Assembly: GCA_964442905.1 (NCBI GenBank)
Contig: CAYUBD010000019.1
Span: 1 to 18,784, forward strand
Origin: JAFGFG01 sp964442905
Lineage (GTDB): Archaea; Aenigmatarchaeota; Aenigmatarchaeia; QMZP01; JAFGSV01
Reading direction: 5' to 3'
Length of the DNA stretch: 18,784 bases
This document shows positions 13,723-18,784 of this stretch, piece by piece. The number at the start of each line of letters is the position of its first letter. Position 1 is the first letter of the stretch. Made by a program: the position numbers and the translations under genes. The notes below the pieces were generated by a model that was not told where the DNA came from, did no database searches, and saw only the letters and a list, made by a program, of their open reading frames with translations.

Positions 13723-14559
13723 TCATATCTTCTTCCTGTCGTCTGAGGCTATGCCAGATTTCTTCCTGGTTCCGGAAGCCTTCTTGTTCTCGTTGAAGAA
13801 CTGGAGCGCCTCTTTTGGCGTTGCGTTCTTGTGTATGAGCTCCCGGACAGCCCTGACCATCGCGACCGGGTCGTCCGACTGGAAGATGTTCCGGCCCATG
13901 TCCACGCCGACAGCGCCTGCCTGAACAGCTTTGTAGGCCATGGTGAGTGCGTCTATTTCGGCTATTTTCTTGCCGCCGGCCATCACTATCGGAACCGGGC
14001 AGGATTCAACAATCTTCTCAAAGCCGTCGCAGTAGTATGTCTTTACTATGTGAGCGCCGTGCTCTGCTGCAATCCTGCATGCAAGGCCGAGATATCTGGC
14101 GTCTTTGGTCATATCCTTCCCGACAGCTGTGACTGCCATCGCGATCAGTCCATGCCTCTCGCATGCGTCGACAACCTTTGAGAAGTCCAGTATGGTGTCC
14201 CTTTCCCAGTCAGCGCCGACCATAATCGAGTATCCGACGCCGACGGCATTCATCCTGATAACATCATCAATGTCGACCGTGATGCCCTCATGAAGCAGTT
14301 CCTTGTTGAGTATGCTCGTGCCGCCCGAATTCCTGAGCATTATGGGCGTTTCTGTGTTCGGGTCGATGCATGCCCTTATCATACCACGTGTGGCGAAAAG
14401 CGTGTCCGCGTAAGGTATAAGCGGTTCGACCGCTGCCTTGAAATTCTCAAGACCTGATGTAGGTCCCAAAAAGTAACCATGATCCACGGCTAGCATCAAG
14501 CTCCTTCCTGTCTTTGGCTTTATTATTTTTGAAAGCCTGTTCTTCTGACCCCAGTCCAT
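13723..14559 (-). CDS. LsrF/DhnA-like class I aldolase
   Basis: This 278-residue TIM-barrel class I aldolase is strikingly similar to LsrF. Shared segments include LAVDHGYFLGPTSGLE (23-38), AVTAVGKDMTKDARYLGLAC (142-161), AHIVKTYYCDGFE with candidate Schiff-base Lys173, CPVPIVMAGGKK and GVDMGRNIFQSDDPVAM. LsrF processes the phosphorylated AI-2 signal, but no other lsr gene is present. In archaea relatives act as fructose-bisphosphate aldolase or in aminodideoxyheptulosonate synthesis. The substrate is therefore open: FBP, or a deoxy- or methylthio-pentulose phosphate given the mtnA context, are candidates. Its C-terminal tail RKKSGIASDDRKKI has a fossil twin at 13088. It starts 11 nt after the small cysteine protein with a GGGGGAG ribosome site. 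Confidence 0.88.
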   Translation of the reverse strand: MDWGQKNRLSKIIKPKTGRSLMLAVDHGYFLGPTSGLENFKAAVEPLIPYADTLFATRGMIRACIDPNTETPIMLRNSGGTSILNKELLHEGITVDIDDVIRMNAVGVGYSIMVGADWERDTILDFSKVVDACERHGLIAMAVTAVGKDMTKDARYLGLACRIAAEHGAHIVKTYYCDGFEKIVESCPVPIVMAGGKKIAEIDALTMAYKAVQAGAVGVDMGRNIFQSDDPVAMVRAVRELIHKNATPKEALQFFNENKKASGTRKKSGIASDDRKKI

Positions 14560-14570
14560 AATCTCTCCCC

Positions 14571-14786
14571 CTAAGCATCCTCAGGCTTCACCACATCGAA
14601 GCCGTTCTCAATGAGCCAATGATGGAACTCGTACGTGGTGTGTATGCAACTGCTCTTGCATATCGCACGTATCTTCTCGTACCGCTCGGAGCCTTCTTCC
14701 TGCTCGTTGAGCAGCATCTGGATAGGACACTTCACGGCATTGCAGTATTCCCTGCGCCTGTAGTCCGTGTATCCATCTATCGGCAT
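14571..14786 (-). CDS. Small four-cysteine protein, unknown (possible metal or Fe-S binder)
   Basis: This 71-residue protein has Cys15 and Cys20 (REYCNAVKCPIQMLLN) and Cys43 and Cys47 (IRAICKSSCIHTTYEFHHWL), followed by a conserved-looking TTYEFHHWLIENGF segment with paired histidines. The C-x4-C and C-x3-C pairs could bind zinc or an iron-sulfur cluster. I recall similar short archaeal proteins of unknown function but cannot assign one. A TATA-like AAATAAAAAT (14807-14816) lies ~26 nt upstream, overlapping the end of the HAD gene. It therefore probably has its own leaderless start as well as read-through from mtnA. The aldolase follows after 11 nt, implying a functional link. Confidence 0.75.
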   Translation of the reverse strand: MPIDGYTDYRRREYCNAVKCPIQMLLNEQEEGSERYEKIRAICKSSCIHTTYEFHHWLIENGFDVVKPEDA

Positions 14787-14806
14787 ACTATAAAGGGAAT
14801 TACCTG

Positions 14807-14816
14807 AAATAAAAAT
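14807..14816 (-). promoter_or_regulatory. TATA-like box for the small cysteine protein and aldolase
   Basis: AAATAAAAAT (ATTTTTATTT on the coding strand) is centred ~26 nt before the ATG at 14786. It suggests an internal promoter at the end of the HAD gene. Confidence 0.4.
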
Positions 14817-14817
14817 G

Positions 14818-15459
14818 TTACCTGACGTGTTCCTTTACCTTTTCAAGGCTGTCCACCACAACATCTGCCATCGACAGGTCCTGGTTGTGTGTGTTAGGAC
14901 TGTCGAATGCTATGGCTTTCATGCCAGCGAACTTTGCCGCCTGCACGCCGAACTGCGAGTCTTCTATTACGACGCACTCCTCAGGCTTTGCGCCAAGCTT
15001 TTCCGCGGCTTTGAGGAATATCTCCGGGTCAGGCTTTCCCTTCCTGACATCATCGCCGCAGACTATCACGTCGAAAAGGTCTTCTATGCCGAGGCTGTCG
15101 ACCTCCATCTGCATCTTGGCGCTGTGGGAGCTCGTCGCGAGGGCCAGCCGGTAGCCATTGCATTTTAGCCACTTCACGAGCTCTATGGAATTGGGTATGG
15201 GCTTCAGCTCCGTCCTGACCTTTTCAATCAGGAGGCGGTTCTTCTCCTGCACCATTTCCTCTATGTTCCCTTCCATGTTCCTCTTCGAGAGGGCGTCTGA
15301 GAATATGTCCGGCGACCTCCTGCCGAAGGTCTCCCTGCGCTCACTGTCCGTGAGCGTTATCCCGTACTTCGCGAGCACCGCGGCCGTCGTCTCCCCGGAC
15401 AACTGCTCGCTGTCCGCTATGACGCCGTCGAGGTCGAAGATTACCGCCTTCACCTTCAT
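14818..15459 (-). CDS. HAD-IA phosphatase (phosphoglycolate phosphatase/beta-phosphoglucomutase-like)
   Basis: This 213-residue protein has all HAD motifs: FDLDGVIADS with nucleophile Asp9 and acid Asp11, motif II ATSSHS, motif III Lys in KGKPDPEIF, and motif IV CVVIEDSQFGVQAAKFAGM. The helical cap between residues ~15 and 85 is the C1 type typical of phosphatases and mutases acting on small sugar phosphates. It begins four bases after the mtnA stop, so the two are translationally coupled. Its substrate may therefore be a sugar phosphate made or used by MtnA, such as methylthioribulose-1-phosphate, or a toxic side product. That assignment is inference from position only. Confidence 0.9.
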   Translation of the reverse strand: MKVKAVIFDLDGVIADSEQLSGETTAAVLAKYGITLTDSERRETFGRRSPDIFSDALSKRNMEGNIEEMVQEKNRLLIEKVRTELKPIPNSIELVKWLKCNGYRLALATSSHSAKMQMEVDSLGIEDLFDVIVCGDDVRKGKPDPEIFLKAAEKLGAKPEECVVIEDSQFGVQAAKFAGMKAIAFDSPNTHNQDLSMADVVVDSLEKVKEHVR

Positions 15460-15463
15460 GGTC

Positions 15464-16549
15464 TCATCCCTTCAGCTTCCTTATCTGGGAAGGCCTGAAG
15501 ATGCCTTTCTCCGTTATTATGCCCCTGATGTACTTGGCAGGCGTGACGTCAAAAGCGGGGTTCCTGGCACGAGTATGCTTGGGCGCTACCCTTACATTGA
15601 CGGTTCCGAGAGTGAAAGGTCCGTCCGGCTTCCCGAACATGTACAGCACCTCGTCCTCGGAACGCTCCTCTATGGGTATGTTCTTCCCTGATTTGCACTT
15701 GAAGTCAATCGTGCTGGAAGGTGCGGCTACGTAGAATGGTATGCCATTCTCCTTGGCCAGGACAGCCTTCTCGTATGTGCCTATCTTGTTGGCTATGTCT
15801 CCGTTGGCTGCTATCCTGTCGGCGCCCACTATGACCATGTCTATGTCGCCATTCTGCATGAAATATCCCGCGGCGTTGTCGGCTATCAGGCTGTGCCTTA
15901 TGCCCTCCATGGCGAGTTCCCATGCTGTGAGCCTTGCTCCCTGGCACCTGGGCCTGGTCTCATCCACGAACACGTGTATGCTTTTCTTGTTCTTGTGCGC
16001 ATCCCGTATCGGGGCGAGCGCAGTCCCGTGGTCAACGCACGCAAGGGCACCGGCATTGCAATGGGTGAGTATGTTCCAGCCCTTCCTTATCAGCTTCCCG
16101 CCGTGCCCTCCTATAAGCCTGCAGTTCGTGGCGGACCAGTCGGCATAGCTGTCTGCGGTTGCAGTTGCCGTGTTCTGCGCATCCCTGACAGACTTGGCCT
16201 TCATGATGGAATCCATAACGGTCTTTATGCCATGGAAAAGATCATAAGCTGTAGGTCTCGTCGAAGACAGAAGCTTTTCGGCAGCTCTCATATGCTTCCT
16301 GAACTTCTTCATATCGGTTCCGCGGAACTCAAGCGTTGCCTGTGCAATGCCGTAAGCGCCCGTGGCACCTATGGCGGGAGCCCCCCTTACGATCATCGTG
16401 CTTATTGATCTGGCGGTTTCCTTATGGTTCCTGAGCGTAGCTATCCGGAAAGCATGCGGAAGAAGCGGCTGGTTTATCATCCTGACGTTCCTGCCATCCA
16501 GCCACACGGTCCTGTAGTCTTTTACAGTACTGCCTATTCTGACTTTCAT
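15464..16549 (-). CDS. mtnA: S-methyl-5-thioribose-1-phosphate isomerase
   Basis: This 361-residue eIF2B-like isomerase converts methylthioribose-1-phosphate to methylthioribulose-1-phosphate. Signature segments are TMIVRGAPAIGATGAYG (51-67), NILTHCNAGALACVDHGTA with catalytic Cys164, VFVDETRPRCQGARLTAWEL, and VGADRIAANGDIANKIGTY with catalytic Asp244. The RGAP loop and full length fit MtnA better than archaeal ribose-1,5-bisphosphate isomerase, which is shorter and is the main alternative. A TATA-like TAATTTATTT (16571-16580) is ~26 nt upstream and covers the eL24 stop, so the gene has its own leaderless promoter. It is followed by the HAD phosphatase after 4 nt. Its substrate would come from MtnP, encoded about 8 kb away on the same strand. 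Confidence 0.93.
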   Translation of the reverse strand: MKVRIGSTVKDYRTVWLDGRNVRMINQPLLPHAFRIATLRNHKETARSISTMIVRGAPAIGATGAYGIAQATLEFRGTDMKKFRKHMRAAEKLLSSTRPTAYDLFHGIKTVMDSIMKAKSVRDAQNTATATADSYADWSATNCRLIGGHGGKLIRKGWNILTHCNAGALACVDHGTALAPIRDAHKNKKSIHVFVDETRPRCQGARLTAWELAMEGIRHSLIADNAAGYFMQNGDIDMVIVGADRIAANGDIANKIGTYEKAVLAKENGIPFYVAAPSSTIDFKCKSGKNIPIEERSEDEVLYMFGKPDGPFTLGTVNVRVAPKHTRARNPAFDVTPAKYIRGIITEKGIFRPSQIRKLKG

Positions 16550-16570
16550 GTTATTAGAAGGAAGTTGTTG

Positions 16571-16580
16571 AAATAAATTA
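16571..16580 (-). promoter_or_regulatory. TATA-like box for mtnA
   Basis: TAATTTATTT on the coding strand is centred ~26 nt before the mtnA ATG and includes the TAA stop codon of the eL24 gene. It predicts a leaderless mtnA mRNA separate from the ribosomal operon. Confidence 0.5.
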
Positions 16581-16754
16581 CTTCTTCTTCAGCTCAGCGT
16601 GCTTCTTGGTCCATGTGACCTTTTTGCCGTCCCGTTTCAACTTCTGGTTCTTCTGGCATTTTGAGTTGCAGAAGTAGAGAATCTGCCCTGAGTTCTTCAC
16701 GAACATCTTACCCCTTCCATTGGGGATATCGTCACCGCAAAAAGAGCATTTCAT
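16578..16754 (-). CDS. rpl24e: Ribosomal protein eL24
   Basis: This 58-residue archaeal eL24, a large-subunit protein, reads MKCSFCGDDIPNGRGKMFVK then a segment ending YFCNSKCQKN. The zinc-ribbon cysteines are Cys3, Cys6, Cys29 and Cys33, followed by KVTWTKKHAELKKK, which is the family ending. A strong GGAGGTTTT lies just upstream of the ATG. It is third in the eL8-eS28-eL24 run, the common archaeal order, after an 88-nt gap that contains a small CTCGT/ACGAG hairpin at 16781-16794. NDK and IF2, which often follow in archaea, are absent; mtnA follows. Confidence 0.96.
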   Translation of the reverse strand: MKCSFCGDDIPNGRGKMFVKNSGQILYFCNSKCQKNQKLKRDGKKVTWTKKHAELKKK

Positions 16755-16842
16755 AACAAAACCTCCAGCGGGTTTCTAATCTCGTGGAAACGAGGGGATA
16801 TATTCCCGATGTTCTGTTGACTCCAGCAACCATTTTTCATAA

Positions 16843-17043
16843 TTATCTACCCTTGAAAGCACCCACAGACTCCATCTCGGTTTCCTTGACCATGATGACA
16901 TCGCCTTCCCTTATCGGGCCTACGACGTTCCTAGTGAGCACCTTGCCTTTCTCAGGACCATCATTAACCCTGCATCTGACCCTGCTCACACCCTTGAGTC
17001 CCATCCTTCCTAAGACCTTCAATATTTCTGCCGGAACGGCCAT
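16843..17043 (-). CDS. rps28e: Ribosomal protein eS28
   Basis: This 66-residue small-subunit protein has an OB-like fold. It shows the family segments VSRVRCRVNDGPEKGKVLTR and NVVGPIREGDVIMVKETEME, which match the conserved eS28 core R-x-V-x-GPVREGDIL-x-L-x-E(T/S)EREAR in a diverged form. The C-terminal end VGAFKGR differs from the usual REARRLR. It follows eL8 by 11 nt and has GAAGGTG as ribosome site, so it is co-translated in the ribosomal operon. Confidence 0.95.
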   Translation of the reverse strand: MAVPAEILKVLGRMGLKGVSRVRCRVNDGPEKGKVLTRNVVGPIREGDVIMVKETEMESVGAFKGR

Positions 17044-17054
17044 CAGAACACCTT

Positions 17055-17420
17055 CTATTTCTTGAGATCTGCAGTCTGCTTGGCAATCTCTTCGATGAAC
17101 TTCTTTGCTTCACCTTCTTCGACTATCGCTATGGACGAAGTCGGAACCTCAAGACCCGCGGCCTTTCCAAGCTCAGACTTGGATGGCACGTACGAGTACG
17201 GTACCTTCTTCTCGTCGCAGAGCACCGGAAGGTGCATCATGACTTCCTCTGGCTCTACGTCCTGGGCCATCACAATAAGCTTTGCGATGCCTCGTTCGAT
17301 CGCCTTGGTTGCCTCGTTGACACCTTTCCTGGTCTTTCCTGTATCCCTTGCCTTTTCAACTGCATCGTATGTCTTCTCAGACAATTCTTTCGGTACTTCG
17401 AATTTCACATACGCTGGCAT
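17055..17420 (-). CDS. rpl7ae: Ribosomal protein eL8 (L7Ae), k-turn binding protein
   Basis: This 121-residue L7Ae binds kink-turn RNA in the large subunit, in C/D and H/ACA guide RNPs, and in archaeal RNase P. The signature KTRKGVNEATKAIERGIAKL is followed by VMAQDVEPEEVMMHLPVLCD, then the VPYSYVPSKSELGKAAGL loop that sets k-turn specificity, then the conserved TSSIAIV strand. Everything needed for RNA binding is present. A GGAGGT site precedes the ATG. Its ~50-nt leader contains a stem flanked by two GA dinucleotides, a candidate kink-turn, so autoregulation by its own product is possible. It heads the eL8-eS28-eL24 operon and is divergent from the beta-propeller gene. Confidence 0.97.
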   Translation of the reverse strand: MPAYVKFEVPKELSEKTYDAVEKARDTGKTRKGVNEATKAIERGIAKLIVMAQDVEPEEVMMHLPVLCDEKKVPYSYVPSKSELGKAAGLEVPTSSIAIVEEGEAKKFIEEIAKQTADLKK

Positions 17421-17430
17421 TTCATTACCT

Positions 17431-17469
17431 CCATTAATCCTCGGACCACCGCCCGAGTCATTTTTCAGG
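17431..17469 (-). promoter_or_regulatory. Candidate kink-turn in the eL8 (L7Ae) mRNA leader
   Basis: In the transcript, CUCGG (17457-17453) pairs with CCGAG (17444-17440) around an eight-base loop. The stem is flanked by GA on the 5' side (17459-17458) and GA on the 3' side (17439-17438), the tandem G-A arrangement of a kink-turn. Bases AAU could form the three-base bulge, followed by two A-U pairs, mismatches, and CC/GG. The lower strand runs into the GGAGG ribosome site. L7Ae binds kink-turns, and leader-based autoregulation is known for a Sulfolobus L7Ae, so this is a candidate feedback element. Confidence 0.45.
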
Positions 17470-17494
17470 TATTATCGTTATTATACAGGAGTGC

Positions 17495-17511
17495 TTTTAA
17501 ATGTTTATATT
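17495..17511. promoter_or_regulatory. Divergent core promoters of eL8 operon and beta-propeller gene
   Basis: TTTTAAAT (17495-17502) reads as a TATA box toward eL8, giving a start near 17472. TTTATATT (17504-17511) is ~27 nt from the beta-propeller ATG at 17535. The two elements are adjacent. Confidence 0.45.
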
Positions 17512-17534
17512 TCTGAGCATGGAAAACAGGTCTT

Positions 17535-18784
17535 ATGGAAGGAAGCTTTCCCGGTTTCTCCGTGGAGATGGGGGATTTTGAGGTAAAGAAGACAGCCACA
17601 TTCGACAGGATATGGAAAATAACGACAGGCGGGAGCATGGCTCAGCTTCCGCTGCTTTACGATGGCAGACTGTACGTTGGATCTTTCAACCACAACATGT
17701 ACTGCCTCGATGCGCAAACGGGTAAGCTTGCGTGGAAGTTCAGGACCCGCGACAGGATAGGCGTGGCCGCACCCGTGGCTTCCAAAGGCATAATTTACAT
17801 AGGCTCTTACGACCAGAACTTCTATGCGCTCGACGCCAGGACAGGCGAGCTCATATGGAAGTACAAGACCGAGGACAAGATAACGACACGTGCGGTAGTC
17901 ATAGATGATGCCGTGTGCTTCGGTTCAGTGGACAGGAATTTTTACGCTCTCAGGAAGGATAACGGCCAACTGCTCTGGAAGTTCAGGACAATGGGACATG
18001 TGACCTCGGATCCAACGCCCTTCAATGGCAACGTGCTTTTCGGCTCGCATGACGAGAACTTCTACTGCGTAAATGTGAAGAGCGGGAAGTTGCTCTGGAA
18101 GTTCAGGACTCAGGATGAGATAGTCAACTCGGGAAGGTTCGCAATAGACGGAGAGCATGTCTACCTCACGTCGATGGACAACATGCTATACAAAATCCGT
18201 CTCCAGGACGGGTTCCTTATATGGAAGAAAAAGATGGCAAGTTACGGCCTGTGCTGCAGTCCGACCATGGGCGAAAGCGACGTGTTCGTGCCATCTGATG
18301 ACGGCAACGTATTCAGGATCGATACCGGCGGCAACATCAAATGGAAGTTCTCAACCACGAAGCCAGTGGGCGTCGTTACCGTTCATCATGGGAAGGTGTA
18401 CTTCACCTGCGAGGACAAGAATATGTACTGCATAAACGCAGAGACAGGTAAGCTTGTCTGGAATTTCAGAACGCAGGAACTCAACTGGTGGGGCGTCGCT
18501 GCCGAGGATAAGAGGATTTATTTCTGCTCGTACGACTGCCACGTGTATGCACTGGATTCGGAGGCTGGCGGCCTTATATGGAAGTTCAGGACTGACGGCT
18601 CGCCGTCATACATACCTCCGCACAACGACATGTACGAATTCGTCATCAAGGTTCCTGAAAGTGAGATAAATGAAAACAAGGAAAAGAGGTACGATATAAA
18701 AATTTCTTCAGAAGAAGACGGGGACGTCAACTTCTACAAATCAAGACTAACCTACCAGGTCTCGACGCAGTACGCAGCAAAAGG
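17535..18784 (+). CDS. PQQ-type beta-propeller repeat protein, 3' end outside window
   Basis: About 416 residues are visible and the frame runs off the window. Eight repeats of ~40 residues each end in a variant of DAxTGKLxWKFRT: LAWKFRTRD, LIWKYKTED, LLWKFRTMG, LLWKFRTQD, LIWKKKMAS, IKWKFSTTK, LVWNFRTQE and LIWKFRTDG. Each is preceded by a strand pair of the type GxxYVGSxDxNxYCLD. Eight such blades make a full PQQ/BamB-like propeller. There is no signal peptide or membrane segment, so it is likely cytoplasmic. After the last repeat (from ~residue 357) a different acidic segment begins (VPESEINENKEKRYDIKISS) that does not continue the pattern. The ligand or partner is unknown; PQQ binding should not be assumed. 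The start ATG has a TATA-like box ~27 nt upstream. Confidence 0.85.
   Translation, partial: MEGSFPGFSVEMGDFEVKKTATFDRIWKITTGGSMAQLPLLYDGRLYVGSFNHNMYCLDAQTGKLAWKFRTRDRIGVAAPVASKGIIYIGSYDQNFYALDARTGELIWKYKTEDKITTRAVVIDDAVCFGSVDRNFYALRKDNGQLLWKFRTMGHVTSDPTPFNGNVLFGSHDENFYCVNVKSGKLLWKFRTQDEIVNSGRFAIDGEHVYLTSMDNMLYKIRLQDGFLIWKKKMASYGLCCSPTMGESDVFVPSDDGNVFRIDTGGNIKWKFSTTKPVGVVTVHHGKVYFTCEDKNMYCINAETGKLVWNFRTQELNWWGVAAEDKRIYFCSYDCHVYALDSEAGGLIWKFRTDGSPSYIPPHNDMYEFVIKVPESEINENKEKRYDIKISSEEDGDVNFYKSRLTYQVSTQYAAK

Noticed and set aside
13723..14559. Autoinducer-2 processing role for the LsrF-like aldolase
   Set aside because: No lsrK, lsrG, lsrR or transporter genes are nearby, and archaeal relatives have other substrates; only the fold and active site are supported.
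15464..16549. Ribose-1,5-bisphosphate isomerase of the archaeal AMP pathway instead of MtnA
   Set aside because: The protein is longer than that family and has the MtnA-type RGAPAIG, THCNAGALA and GADRIAANGD segments.
16781..16794. CTCGT/ACGAG hairpin between eS28 and eL24 as a terminator or attenuator
   Set aside because: Five base pairs with a four-base loop and no T-run downstream; it is noted but not strong enough for a function.
17519..17581. A 20-codon frame starting at ATG 17519 just before the beta-propeller gene
   Set aside because: It is in another frame, shows no family features, and the TATA spacing fits ATG 17535 better. It could be a short upstream frame but there is no support.
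1..18784. tRNA, rRNA, CRISPR arrays, insertion sequences or attachment sites
   Set aside because: I saw no cloverleaf with a CCA-type acceptor, no spaced direct repeats, no transposase-like frame and no flanking inverted repeats.

Overview
The window is archaeal. It carries the ribosomal-protein run eL8 (L7Ae), eS28 and eL24 and an archaeal Ogg2-type 8-oxoguanine glycosylase. It also carries an SMC ATPase, an archaeal-type CDP-alcohol phosphatidyltransferase tail, and many leaderless promoters with a TATA-like box about 26 nt upstream of the start codon. Where a Shine-Dalgarno site exists it reads GGAGG or GGTGAT. I cannot name the lineage. Compact spacing, abutting convergent genes and several unrecognised small genes would fit a small-genome euryarchaeal or DPANN-like organism, but that is inference.

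Layout. 1-870: tail of a lipid-synthesis enzyme and two small membrane proteins. 899-3373 (minus): an SMC protein with intact ATPase halves and hinge but coiled-coil arms only about half the usual length. 3481-5388: an oxidative-stress block of two-iron superoxide reductase, encapsulated-ferritin-like protein with a candidate cargo-loading tail, a small membrane protein, Ogg2, and a DUF167/YggU protein. 5431-6193: an unrecognised gene that appears frameshifted near its 5' end. 6196-7517 (minus): mtnP and apt, overlapping or abutting. 7570-8274 (minus): unrecognised protein. 8351-8764: YjbQ/UPF0047. 8761-9360 (minus): HAD hydrolase. 9412-10746: APC permease. 10747-12366 (minus): Zn alcohol dehydrogenase and class II aldolase operon with a perfect palindrome at its start. 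12418-12993: NYN-domain nuclease. 12994-13229: a strong RNA hairpin and a fossil aldolase tail. 13230-13625: membrane protein. 13723-16549 (minus): mtnA, HAD phosphatase, small four-cysteine protein, LsrF-like aldolase. 16578-17420 (minus): eL24, eS28, eL8. 17535-end: cytoplasmic eight-repeat PQQ-type beta-propeller, cut by the window edge.

How genes may work together. MtnP splits methylthioadenosine into adenine and methylthioribose-1-phosphate; Apt recovers adenine as AMP; MtnA isomerises the sugar phosphate. A class II aldolase co-transcribed with an alcohol dehydrogenase could then split methylthioribulose-1-phosphate into DHAP and an aldehyde that is reduced to an alcohol. All enzymes of such an MTA-DHAP shunt lie within about 10 kb, with a second LsrF-like aldolase downstream of mtnA. 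Superoxide reductase, EncFtn and Ogg2 form a separate group that detoxifies superoxide, stores iron and repairs oxidised guanine.
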